From contig JANYHX010000084.1 in the NCBI GenBank assembly GCA_025362155.1, positions 1-18,775 of the forward strand: a stretch of DNA of 18,775 nt, in the 5' to 3' direction. This DNA comes from Gallionella sp. Its GTDB lineage: Bacteria > Pseudomonadota > Gammaproteobacteria > Burkholderiales > Gallionellaceae. The translations under genes were made by a program, and so were the position numbers. Below the pieces are notes generated by a model. The model searched no databases. It had not been told where the DNA came from and saw nothing but the letters and a program-made list of their open reading frames with translations. Of this stretch, positions 6,926 to 14,556 are shown piece after piece (positions within the stretch are counted from its first letter, which is position 1; each line of letters opens with the position of its first letter).

Positions 6926-8035
6926 ATGAATTATTCTGAACTGGCTCCGGCCTACATCCGCGCCATCGCGCCTTACATCCCCGGCAAGCCGATCTCCGAA
7001 CTGGAGCGTGAGCTGGGCATCCCAAATATGGGTATCGGCGGCATCGTGAAGCTGGCCTCGAATGAAAATCCGCTGGGTGCGAGCCCCAAGGCAATTGCCG
7101 CCGCGCACGCCGCGCTGGATCAGATCAGCCTGTACCCGGATGGCAATGGCTACGCGTTAAAAGCCGCACTGGTCAAGCGTTATGCGGTGGAGTTTGAACA
7201 GGTATTTTTGGGCAATGGTTCCAACGATCTGCTGGAGTTGGCAGCACGTGCCTTTCTCACCGTGGGCGATAAGGGGGTGTATTCCGATCATGCTTTTGCC
7301 GTTTATCCGCTGGCGATTCAGGCAGTCGGTGCAGTCGGCATCAGCGTTGCGGCCAGGGATTTTGGCCATGATCTGGATGCGATGCGCAAGGCGGCAGTGG
7401 AGCAGGGCGCGAAGATGATTTTCATCGCCAACCCGAACAATCCTACCGGCACATTTGTGTCCGGTAATACGCTACTTGAATTTTTACGCGCACTACCAGC
7501 CAATATTCTGGTGGTGCTGGATGAGGCTTATAACGAATATCTGCCGGTAGAATGTCGTTACGATAGTGTGAGCTGGGTGAAAGAATTTCCCAATCTGATT
7601 ATCTCGCGTACCTTTTCCAAGGCGTATGGCTTGGCCTCGTTGCGCGTAGGTTATGCGTTGGGTAATGCGCAGATCATGGACATGCTGAATCGCGTGCGCC
7701 AGCCGTTCAATGTCAATAGCATGGCGCAGGCCGCTGCGGTGGCGGCATTGCAGGATACGGAGTTCGTGCAGCAGACATTCGCATTGAATCTGCGCGGCAT
7801 GAAACAGATCGTGGATGGGCTGACTAAATTGGGGCTGGAACATATTCCGTCGTATGGTAATTTCGTCAGTTTCAAGATCAAGGATGCCACGCGCATTTAT
7901 CGGCGCTTGCTGGAGTCGGGCGTGATCGTGCGGCCTATCGCCAATTACGCGATGCCGGATTATTTACGCGTCAGCATCGGGTTAGAGTCACAGAACGAAA
8001 AATTTTTGTCTGCGTTGCAGCAGGCGTTAACATAA
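6926..8035 (+). CDS. hisC: Histidinol-phosphate aminotransferase family (class I/II, PLP)
   Basis: HisC transaminates imidazole-acetol phosphate in histidine synthesis. In this pheA/tyrA context such enzymes are also known to act on phenylpyruvate and 4-hydroxyphenylpyruvate. From the ATG at 6926 the protein has 369 residues, normal for the family, starting MNYSELAPAYIRAIAPYIPG. Visible motifs are KLASNENPLG (substrate loop), NPNNPTG (169-175), VLDEAYNEY (with D199) and SRTFSKAYGLASLRVGYA with PLP lysine K232; the C-terminal YLRVSIG carries the substrate-binding Arg. The frame is open for 48 codons upstream (TTG at 6782), but that stretch covers a hairpin and lacks family similarity, so I prefer 6926; TGGG lies 5 bp before it. 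DAHP synthase follows 26 bp after the stop. Confidence 0.93.
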   Translation: MNYSELAPAYIRAIAPYIPGKPISELERELGIPNMGIGGIVKLASNENPLGASPKAIAAAHAALDQISLYPDGNGYALKAALVKRYAVEFEQVFLGNGSNDLLELAARAFLTVGDKGVYSDHAFAVYPLAIQAVGAVGISVAARDFGHDLDAMRKAAVEQGAKMIFIANPNNPTGTFVSGNTLLEFLRALPANILVVLDEAYNEYLPVECRYDSVSWVKEFPNLIISRTFSKAYGLASLRVGYALGNAQIMDMLNRVRQPFNVNSMAQAAAVAALQDTEFVQQTFALNLRGMKQIVDGLTKLGLEHIPSYGNFVSFKIKDATRIYRRLLESGVIVRPIANYAMPDYLRVSIGLESQNEKFLSALQQALT

Positions 8036-8046
8036 AACTCGCGTAG

Positions 8047-8058
8047 CGGGGGAGAGAA
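8047..8058 (+). promoter_or_regulatory. Purine-rich ribosome binding site of the DAHP synthase gene
   Basis: The stretch GCGGGGGAGAGAAG ends just before the ATG at 8062 and contains GGGGAGAG, a good anti-SD complement. It supports this start and suggests independent, efficient translation. Confidence 0.65.
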
Positions 8059-8061
8059 GTA

Positions 8062-9078
8062 ATGATTATCGTAATGGGAAAAGATGTCACCGACGAGCAA
8101 ATCGGCGCGGTGGTGAAGAGGCTGGAAACCGCTGGCTTAAAGGCAAATATTTCGCGTGGCATCGAGCGCACCGTGATCGGCGCAATTGGTGATGAACGCC
8201 CCTTGAGCGAAGAAATGTTCACGCCGCTGCCCGGCGTAGAGTCGGCGATGCACATCGCCAAACAATACAAGATCGTGTCGCGCGAATCGCACAAGGAAAA
8301 TACGGTTATCGACATCGGCGGTATTCAGTTGGGTGGCAATCAGATTCAGATCATCGCCGGCCCCTGTTCGGTGGAGACGCAGGAGCAAATGGATCTGTCG
8401 GCAAAGTTTGTGCATGAGGCTGGTTGCCGCTTGATGCGCGGCGGCGCATTCAAGCCGCGCACCAGTCCCTATACGTTTCAAGGCAAGGGTGTGGAAGGCT
8501 TGGACATGTTCCGTAAAGCGGCCAGCAAATATAAACTCCCCATCGTTACCGAGTTGATGGATGTGCGTATGCTGGATACTTTTATGGACAACGATGTAGA
8601 TGTGATCCAGATCGGCACGCGCAACATGCAAAATTTCGACCTGCTCAAGGAAGTAGGGCGCATCAACAAGCCGGTGATCCTGAAGCGCGGCATGTCGGCG
8701 ACCATTTCCGAGTGGCTGATGGCGGCGGAATATATCGCCGCGGGCGGCAACCACAACATCATTTTCTGCGAGCGCGGTATCCGCACCTTCGAGACCTACT
8801 ATCGCAATGTGCTAGACGTGACCGCGATCCCGGTGCTGAAAAAGGAAACCCACTTGCCGGTGATCGTCGATCCTTCGCATGCGGGCGGCAAGGCATGGAT
8901 GGTTCCGGCGCTGTCGCAAGCGGCGATCGCAGCCGGTGCGGACGGACTGCTGGTTGAGATGCACCCGAATCCCTGCGAGGCATGGTGCGATGCGGATCAG
9001 GCGCTGACGCCGCAGGAGTTGAAAAATCTGATGGGCACGTTGGGTGGGATCGCCAAAGCGATAGGGCGCACGCTTTAA
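8062..9078 (+). CDS. aroF: 3-deoxy-7-phosphoheptulonate (DAHP) synthase, type I-beta with ferredoxin-like regulatory domain
   Basis: DAHP synthase condenses phosphoenolpyruvate and erythrose 4-phosphate, the first step of the shikimate pathway. The 338-residue length and architecture match the Thermotoga maritima-type enzyme rather than the AroF/G/H type of E. coli. Residues 1 to about 75 form the ferredoxin/ACT-like domain (start MIIVMGKDVTDEQI, then ISRGIERTVIGAIGD), which gives tyrosine feedback control in Thermotoga. The barrel follows with IIAGPCSVE, GGAFKPRTSPYTFQG, QIGTRNMQNF, LKRGM, CERGIRTFE and VDPSHAGG. Predicted metal ligands are C102, H273, E299 and D310. It sits between hisC and tyrA, supplying chorismate precursor to PheA and TyrA. 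The symbol is by function; aroA or aroG are also used for this subtype. Confidence 0.93.
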   Translation: MIIVMGKDVTDEQIGAVVKRLETAGLKANISRGIERTVIGAIGDERPLSEEMFTPLPGVESAMHIAKQYKIVSRESHKENTVIDIGGIQLGGNQIQIIAGPCSVETQEQMDLSAKFVHEAGCRLMRGGAFKPRTSPYTFQGKGVEGLDMFRKAASKYKLPIVTELMDVRMLDTFMDNDVDVIQIGTRNMQNFDLLKEVGRINKPVILKRGMSATISEWLMAAEYIAAGGNHNIIFCERGIRTFETYYRNVLDVTAIPVLKKETHLPVIVDPSHAGGKAWMVPALSQAAIAAGADGLLVEMHPNPCEAWCDADQALTPQELKNLMGTLGGIAKAIGRTL

Positions 9079-9087
9079 CGAACTGCC

Positions 9088-9906
9088 ATGGATGAGGAAG
9101 AGCGCAAATCAAAGATCAGGGAGACGTTTAACACGGTCTCTGATGGCTATGATAAGCGTGCGCTTCGATTTTTTGCTGATAGTGCAAATCAACTCGCAAC
9201 TTATCTGAGCTTGGAGGGGGATGAACAGTTGCTTGATGTTGCTACCGGAACAGGAAGTAATGCTCTCGTGCTTGCGCGTCATTTGCCCTCCGGACATGTG
9301 ACAGGCATTGATTTTTCAGAGGGCATGCTGAAGCAAGCCCGCACCAAAGCGAATCTCGCAGCCATACAAAACGTGGAATTTGTCGAGATGGACATGCAGC
9401 GACTATCCTTTCCTGACAATCAATTTGATGTTGCGACCTGTGCCTTTGGCATTTTCTTCGTTGAAGATATGGAAAGCCAGTTGAGGAAAATTTCTAGCAA
9501 AGTAAAATCGAATGGGAAAGTTGCCATTACTAGTTTTTACGATAATGCCTTTCTTCCCTTGGCCGAGCTGTTCTTTGGACGGCTGGCGCTGTATGGTATC
9601 GAAAGGCCGCCGTTGTCATGGAAGCGGGTCGCCACCGCAGAAAAAATGACGGCACTGTTTGAGAATGCCAGTCTCAGACAAATTACTGTCCGGAGAAAAA
9701 ATATCGGTTATTACCTGCGCAGTGCGGATGAGTGGTGGGATGTGATCTGGTATGCTGGTTTCAGGAGCTTGGTCAATCAGCTTTCTCCGCCCCAACTTGA
9801 AAGGTTCAAGGAAGAACATTTGGCTGAAATTCAGAAGCTGGCTACAGACGAGGGTATTTGGCTAGATGTTGAGGTGCTATATGGGATTGGTGTTAAAGCT
9901 TCATAG
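9088..9906 (+). CDS. Class I SAM-dependent methyltransferase, UbiE-like
   Basis: This 272-residue protein has a Rossmann-type SAM-binding fold: motif I LLDVATGTG (48-56), the acidic end of strand 2 in GIDFSEGML (73-81), the adenine-binding region EMDMQRLSFPD (100-110) and motif IV-like FDVATCAFGIFF (113-124). The N-terminal FNTVSDGYDKRA recalls the UbiE/COQ5 group, which methylates quinone rings, but the substrate cannot be read from sequence. The C-terminal 150-272 is variable, with a WWDVIWYAGF segment. The start is 9 bp after the DAHP synthase stop, with no obvious Shine-Dalgarno. Base use is more AT-rich than in its neighbours, and the gene interrupts the DAHP synthase-tyrA series, suggesting a later insertion. 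A terminator-like structure follows. Confidence 0.85.
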   Translation: MDEEERKSKIRETFNTVSDGYDKRALRFFADSANQLATYLSLEGDEQLLDVATGTGSNALVLARHLPSGHVTGIDFSEGMLKQARTKANLAAIQNVEFVEMDMQRLSFPDNQFDVATCAFGIFFVEDMESQLRKISSKVKSNGKVAITSFYDNAFLPLAELFFGRLALYGIERPPLSWKRVATAEKMTALFENASLRQITVRRKNIGYYLRSADEWWDVIWYAGFRSLVNQLSPPQLERFKEEHLAEIQKLATDEGIWLDVEVLYGIGVKAS

Positions 9907-9909
9907 ATT

Positions 9910-9961
9910 GGCAGGTCAGGTACACGATTAATTAGTTGGCCAACTACCCTGCCTTTAATTT
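9910..9961 (+). terminator. Possible terminator/branched hairpin after the methyltransferase gene
   Basis: GGCAGG (9910-9915) pairs with CCTGCC (9948-9953), which is followed by TTTAATTT. Inside lies a perfect 12-bp palindrome, AGTTGGCCAACT (9934-9945). The outer stem is short and its loop large, so termination would be inefficient; a dimer-binding site at the inner palindrome is an alternative. Confidence 0.4.
9934..9945. promoter_or_regulatory. Perfect 12-bp palindrome AGTTGGCCAACT
   Basis: This self-complementary site lies in the 131-bp (or 143-bp) gap before tyrA, about 105 bp upstream of its start. It could be an operator or part of the branched hairpin. No regulator is identifiable. 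Confidence 0.35.
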
Positions 9962-10015
9962 GAGTACAACAGGGATATTTTCCCCGTTTTCTTAACTTAC
10001 ACCAAACCGAATCGT

Positions 10016-10046
10016 GGTAGTTCTATAAATTCAAAAGTTGTCGTGG
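10016..10046 (+). repeat. Intergenic repeat, diverged copy 2
   Basis: The segment starting GGTAGTTCTATAAATTCA is close to the core of the 6690-6718 element but has lost most of its pairing ability. It abuts the tyrA start, so it may have brought or displaced the local promoter and RBS; TATAAA at 10024-10029 could serve as a -10, but no good -35 is seen. Confidence 0.4.
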
Positions 10047-10049
10047 GGC

Positions 10050-10922
10050 ATGGATACCTTAAAAATAAATAAAGTAGTCATATTCGGCATAGGCTTGATT
10101 GGAGGCTCGTTCTCGTTGGCTTTGCGCAAAGCCAATGCAGTCACTGGGGTGGTTGGCTTCGGGCGCAGCGCAGCTAATATGCAACAAGCCTTGCAACTTG
10201 GAATTATTGATCGCATCGGGCAGGACATTGCCGCCGAAGTCAGCGATGCGGATTTGATATTGTTGGCGACCCCGGTTGGGCAGATGGCGGAACTGCTGGC
10301 ACGCATCGCGCCGCATCTGGGCGCACACACGCTCATCACCGACGGTGGAAGCACCAAAGGTGACGTGGTGCGTGATGCTTATGCGCAACTGGGCAACAAG
10401 ATCGCGCAGTTTGTTCCCGCCCATCCGATTGCCGGAGCGGAGCAGAGTGGGGCTGCTGCGGCAGGGCCTGATTTATACGCGGGCAAAAAAGTTATTTTGA
10501 CACCGTTGCCGGAGAATTCCCCGGCGGCAGTAGCGCGCGTGCGTCATGCATGGGAGCTGTGCGGTGCCATGGTGAACGAATTAACGCCGACGCAACACGA
10601 CGAAATCTTCGCCGCCGTGAGCCATTTACCGCATTTGTTATCGTTCGCGCTGGTGCATGATCTGGCGCAACGCGATAACCGCGATTTGCTGCTTTCGTTC
10701 GCCGCCAGCGGTTTCCGTGATTTCACCCGCATCGCCGCGAGTTCACCGGAAATGTGGCGCGACATCTGTATGGCAAATCGCGATGCTTTGTTAAAGGAGC
10801 TACAAATCTACATCGCGGAATTGAATCAACTGAGCACGGCGCTTGCGGCAGGTGATGTTGAGAAGCTCGAGCAGACTTTTCACACCGCGCAGCAGCTGCG
10901 TGCCGGCTGGACAGAAAAATAG
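10050..10922 (+). CDS. tyrA: Prephenate (or cyclohexadienyl) dehydrogenase
   Basis: TyrA oxidatively decarboxylates prephenate to 4-hydroxyphenylpyruvate (or arogenate to tyrosine). From ATG 10050 the protein has 290 residues, a monofunctional TyrA without fused chorismate mutase. The dinucleotide motif GIGLIG lies at 13-18. After strand 2 the sequence is GFGRS, with no acidic residue and an Arg, which hints at NADP+. Further marks are LLATPV, TDGGSTKGDV, the catalytic His in AHPIAGAEQSG (H125) and AAVSHLPHLLSFAL in the helical domain. An in-frame TTG at 10038 would add four residues. Neither start has a well-spaced Shine-Dalgarno (GGGG sits 1 bp before the ATG). It completes the Phe/Tyr branch started upstream. 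The gap to the ArnT-like gene is 8 bp. Confidence 0.95.
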   Translation: MDTLKINKVVIFGIGLIGGSFSLALRKANAVTGVVGFGRSAANMQQALQLGIIDRIGQDIAAEVSDADLILLATPVGQMAELLARIAPHLGAHTLITDGGSTKGDVVRDAYAQLGNKIAQFVPAHPIAGAEQSGAAAAGPDLYAGKKVILTPLPENSPAAVARVRHAWELCGAMVNELTPTQHDEIFAAVSHLPHLLSFALVHDLAQRDNRDLLLSFAASGFRDFTRIAASSPEMWRDICMANRDALLKELQIYIAELNQLSTALAAGDVEKLEQTFHTAQQLRAGWTEK

Positions 10923-10930
10923 CAGAACCG

Positions 10931-12568
10931 ATGAAGAATGTTTCCAATAAGCAGCTGTGGTGGCTGGTGATTGCCGTCGCGGTGATCTGGTTCGTCAATC
11001 TCGAATACCGCAAGCTGATCAAGCCCGATGAAGGCCGTTATGCCGAGATTCCCCGCGAGATGGTGGTCAGTGGTGACTGGACAACGCCGCGTCTGAACGA
11101 CCTTAAATATTTCGAGAAGCCGCCGCTGCAATACTGGGCGACGGCCACCGCTTACACGATCTTCGGCGAGCATCACTGGACTTCGCGGCTATGGACGGGG
11201 CTGACCGGCTTTGCCGGAATTCTGCTGGTGTGGTTTGCCGGGTTGCGTTTATTCGGACGCGAGGCGGCGAACTATGCGGCGATATTGCTGGGCAGCAGCA
11301 TGCTGTACGTGCTGATGGGGCACATCAACACGCTGGACATGGGTGTCACGTTTTTTCTGACCTTGGGCATTGTTGCATTGTTGATCGCGCAGCAGGCTAA
11401 CAAGACTTCTCGTAACTGGATGATGGTAGCCTGGGCTGCCCTGGCATTAGCCGTGTTGAGTAAAGGCTTGATGGGTCTGGTGTTACCGGGTACAGCATTA
11501 TTCATCTACATGCTCGCGCAGCGTGATTTTTCGGTACTCAAGCGCATGCACTGGCTATTCGGCATTGGGATATTTTTACTGATTATCGCGCCATGGTTCA
11601 TCGCTGTCTCCCTCGTCAATCCCGAGTTTCCCCGTTTCTTTTTCATACATGAACATTTTGACCGCTTCTTGACCAAGGTGCATGACCGCTACCAGCCTTG
11701 GTATTACTTTGTTCCTATTTTGCTGGCTGGCATGTTGCCGTGGACATTCCTGATGTTTGATACCTTGTGGCATACCTGCACAAGGGTTACTCGTACGGTT
11801 TGTGTTTTCAGTCATGAGCGCTTTCTGCTGGTCTGGGCGATGTTCATCTATGTGTTTTTTTCGGTCTCGGATTCCAAGCTGCCGTCCTATCTGCTGCCGA
11901 TGTTCCCGGCGCTGGCGCTACTGATGGGCAAACAACTGGTCGACATGAGTTCACGCAGATTATTCTGGATGATAGCCCCCATGTTGCCGTTGACCTTGCT
12001 GGCAGCGGGATTCGCACCTTTTACCGCGCGCCTGGCCGACACGCCGCTGCAGCTACAAGGCTATGGTGAGTATGCTTATTGGTTGGTGTCTGCCGCACTG
12101 GTCTGGCTGCTGGGCGTAATCGCAGCATTGGTGTTGTTGCGCCGTGCCAATAAACAGGCGGCGGTAATGATATTGGCATTAAGCACCTTGCTTGCTGCGC
12201 AAATCGGTGCCTCCGGCTATAACGCCATCGCGAAAGAGCGTTCCGCCTATTTCATTGCCAATGCAATACGGCCCTACGTGAAGGCGGAAGAACCATTCTA
12301 TTCGGTGGATACCTATGAGCAGACTTTGCCCTTCTACCTGAAGCGCACCTTCACGCTGGTACAGTTTCAGGATGAGATGGCCTTCGGTATCATGCAGGAA
12401 CCGCAACGCTGGATACCGGACTATGCCAGTTTCGCCAAGGTGTGGCAGGCGCAACAAGCGGCGCTGGCGATCATGCCAGTGGATACTTATAAGCGGCTCA
12501 AGCAATTGGATTTTGCGATGAAAATAATTTATGAAGATGCGCAATATATTGTGGTGAGAAAATTATGA
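10931..12568 (+). CDS. ArnT-like GT-C glycosyltransferase (PMT_2/GT39-83 family), inner membrane
   Basis: This 545-residue polytopic protein has the size and layout of ArnT, which transfers 4-amino-4-deoxy-arabinose from undecaprenyl phosphate to lipid A on the periplasmic side. After TM1 the first periplasmic loop has KPDEGRYAEIPREM (31-44) with the putative catalytic acid D33/E34. It is followed by the conserved YFEKPPLQYW (60-69) and GHINTLDMG (130-138, D136). About 11-13 hydrophobic helices occupy residues 10-430, then a soluble C-terminal domain of about 110 residues. The start is 8 bp after tyrA. The stop overlaps the next ATG (ATGA), so it is coupled to the SMR-like gene. Together with the ArnE-like and ArnB-like neighbours this supports lipid-linked sugar transfer; the actual sugar and acceptor are unknown. 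Confidence 0.88.
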   Translation: MKNVSNKQLWWLVIAVAVIWFVNLEYRKLIKPDEGRYAEIPREMVVSGDWTTPRLNDLKYFEKPPLQYWATATAYTIFGEHHWTSRLWTGLTGFAGILLVWFAGLRLFGREAANYAAILLGSSMLYVLMGHINTLDMGVTFFLTLGIVALLIAQQANKTSRNWMMVAWAALALAVLSKGLMGLVLPGTALFIYMLAQRDFSVLKRMHWLFGIGIFLLIIAPWFIAVSLVNPEFPRFFFIHEHFDRFLTKVHDRYQPWYYFVPILLAGMLPWTFLMFDTLWHTCTRVTRTVCVFSHERFLLVWAMFIYVFFSVSDSKLPSYLLPMFPALALLMGKQLVDMSSRRLFWMIAPMLPLTLLAAGFAPFTARLADTPLQLQGYGEYAYWLVSAALVWLLGVIAALVLLRRANKQAAVMILALSTLLAAQIGASGYNAIAKERSAYFIANAIRPYVKAEEPFYSVDTYEQTLPFYLKRTFTLVQFQDEMAFGIMQEPQRWIPDYASFAKVWQAQQAALAIMPVDTYKRLKQLDFAMKIIYEDAQYIVVRKL

Positions 12569-12936
12569 ACTTGATCAGCTTTGCCCTTATTTTCACCGGA
12601 GTGATGCTCAACGCTGCCGCGCAGATACTGATGAAGGCGGGCACCAACAGCATCGGTTATTTCGAGTTCAACATGGCGAACATCGTGCCTATAGGCTGGA
12701 AGCTGGCTACCGAGTGGCATATCGTCGTCGCACTGTTTTGTTATGCGCTCAGCGTAATCATCTGGATACTCGCCTTGTCGCGTGTGCCGGTCAGCATTGC
12801 CTTTCCTTTGCTGTCGATGGCTTATATCGTGACAGCCGTAGCCGCCTGGTACTTGCTGGGCGAAGCCTTGAGTCTGACCAAAGTGGTGGGCATCGTCGTG
12901 ATCATATTAGGTGTCATCATCATCTCACGCGCTTGA
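12565..12936 (+). CDS. Small four-helix DMT/SMR-type membrane protein, ArnE/ArnF-like
   Basis: The 123-residue protein has four hydrophobic segments (about 3-22, 53-71, 74-95, 100-121), the fold of SMR/EamA-half proteins. TM1 reads VMLNAAAQILMKAGTN and lacks the membrane-embedded Glu (E14 of EmrE) needed for drug/proton exchange. This points away from multidrug efflux and toward the ArnE/ArnF type, which is thought to flip undecaprenyl-phosphate-aminoarabinose. It overlaps the ArnT-like gene by 4 bp and the next gene by 1 bp, so all three should be translated together. I infer a flippase or carrier role for the lipid-linked sugar used by its neighbours. Confidence 0.82.
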   Translation: MNLISFALIFTGVMLNAAAQILMKAGTNSIGYFEFNMANIVPIGWKLATEWHIVVALFCYALSVIIWILALSRVPVSIAFPLLSMAYIVTAVAAWYLLGEALSLTKVVGIVVIILGVIIISRA

Positions 12937-14507
12937 TGGTCATGTGGATACGCCAGTCCGTCGCGGTCGAAAAATATTTATTTCTGCTGACGTGCGTGGC
13001 GTGTGGAATACCAATCTGGATACCGCATTTCCCACCCATGGTAGATCTGCCGCAGCATGCCGCGCAGGTCGCTTTACTGTTGAATTTGGGGAAGGCAGAC
13101 TTCCCGTTCTTGGAATTATTCCACCTCAATTTGTTCACGCCCTACCTGCTGGGTTATGGGCTGATCGCCGCATTTACCCCGGCTTTAGGAATTGTTGCTG
13201 CATGCAAATTGATCATCTGGCTGGCGCTTGCGGGCTTTGCAATTTCCACCCGCTTGCTGTTACGCTCAGCGGGTGCCGACCCTTACTGGGCTTGGCTTAC
13301 TTTCCCGGTGCTTTATGGCTTCACCTACCAGTGGGGATTGTTAATTTTTTTGATTGCGGCACCAATTGGGTTGGTCTTTCTTGCCTTGGTATGGCGCATG
13401 AAAGCCCAGCCGAGCTTGCGTTCATCTATGGCAATCACGCTCATGCTGTTCGCGCTGTTTTTCAGTCATGCGCTTATCCTCGGCTTCTTCAGCCTGATCG
13501 CGTTGGCTTACTGGCTATTCTCGGTTCGACGAGTGCGGGATTTCATTAAATGTGCGTGGCCTTTGGCTGCGATCGCTCCGTTAGTTTTTATCTGGTTTGC
13601 TCTTGCCAGCAATCACCCATTGAGCAATTTTCCCATCGGTTGGGATTTGTCCTGGTTCACCACCGCAGATTATTACTATTCCAATATCGCTACATGGGCG
13701 AATCCGGACAATCCCGACTGGGGGCGCATCAATGGATTTATTCCGCGCCTGCTGGGCACACGGCCACAGTTTTTCCTCACCTTGCTGGGTATTTTTTTGC
13801 TCGCCCTTCCTTTTATATCGGGAAGCCGTATCAGCAAATCGCGCGTGCGTTTAATTCCCGTGCTTGCCATCACGCTGGCTTTGCTACTGCTGCCCACTTT
13901 CTTGTTTGGAAATATGTACACTTTCCAGCGCTTCACCTACTTGTTCATGCCGTTATATCTCATCATGTTCGACACACCGACTACTTCAGGCCGGACTCAA
14001 CGCTACCTGCGTTTAGTAGCTCCGGTGATTGCGTTTGGCTGGATAATTTTCATGTCACTCCATGCCCTGCAATTCAATAAGGACATGGATGGTTTTGATG
14101 CTGTGCTGGCGAAGACAGAACCGGGGAAACGTACGCTCTCATTGGTTTTTGCGCGTGACGACAGTTACTCCATCGCGCCGGAATTTCTTCACTTCCCAGC
14201 CTGGTATGCAGCGCTTAAATCCGGTGTCACTGATCCCAGTTTTGCGGTCACTTTCGTACAGCCCGTTAGCTACAAACCGGAGCAAGTGCCCAAGGCGAAA
14301 TTCGAAGGCTTTGAATGGAACCCGCAATGGTTCGATTGGCGAAAATTTGACGGCTATAAATACGATTATTTTATTGCTCATGCACCTAACGATATGGGCG
14401 CTTATTTATTCCGTTCCGCACCTTGCAAGATTGAGCTGGCAGCCCAAGAGGGGCAGTGGTGGCTATATCGTAAAGACCAGAATTGCGCCTTGGCGCCTGC
14501 TCTATAA
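12936..14507 (+). CDS. Polytopic inner-membrane protein, GT-C-like architecture, function unknown
   Basis: From ATG 12936 (overlapping the previous TGA as TGATG) the protein has 523 residues; ATG 12942 is an alternative. It has about 9-11 hydrophobic segments up to residue about 375, then a hydrophilic C-terminal domain of about 150 residues rich in aromatics. The first extracytoplasmic loop carries PPMVDLPQHAAQV (33-45). An Asp in this place followed by a His resembles the catalytic loop of GT-C glycosyltransferases, which use polyprenyl-phosphate sugars. I do not recognise a named family. Its place between an ArnE-like flippase and an ArnB-like aminotransferase suggests a second sugar transferase or a polymer-modifying enzyme. 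The frame is open further upstream (from 12714) only as a shadow of the SMR-like gene. Confidence 0.8.
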   Translation: MVMWIRQSVAVEKYLFLLTCVACGIPIWIPHFPPMVDLPQHAAQVALLLNLGKADFPFLELFHLNLFTPYLLGYGLIAAFTPALGIVAACKLIIWLALAGFAISTRLLLRSAGADPYWAWLTFPVLYGFTYQWGLLIFLIAAPIGLVFLALVWRMKAQPSLRSSMAITLMLFALFFSHALILGFFSLIALAYWLFSVRRVRDFIKCAWPLAAIAPLVFIWFALASNHPLSNFPIGWDLSWFTTADYYYSNIATWANPDNPDWGRINGFIPRLLGTRPQFFLTLLGIFLLALPFISGSRISKSRVRLIPVLAITLALLLLPTFLFGNMYTFQRFTYLFMPLYLIMFDTPTTSGRTQRYLRLVAPVIAFGWIIFMSLHALQFNKDMDGFDAVLAKTEPGKRTLSLVFARDDSYSIAPEFLHFPAWYAALKSGVTDPSFAVTFVQPVSYKPEQVPKAKFEGFEWNPQWFDWRKFDGYKYDYFIAHAPNDMGAYLFRSAPCKIELAAQEGQWWLYRKDQNCALAPAL

Positions 14508-14556
14508 TGATAAGAAAAATGTGATTGGGATTTTTTGAAATGAAACGCGGATTACT

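Noticed and set aside
12714..12935. N-terminal extension of the GT-C-like protein into the SMR-like gene
   Set aside because: The extension is the alternate frame of a well-supported four-helix gene; the ATG at 12936 gives a proper first membrane helix.
12911..14080. Two further + strand ORFs (12911-13549, 13550-14080)
   Set aside because: Both are another frame of the GT-C-like gene, rich in Cys/Arg/His and without a consistent membrane pattern.
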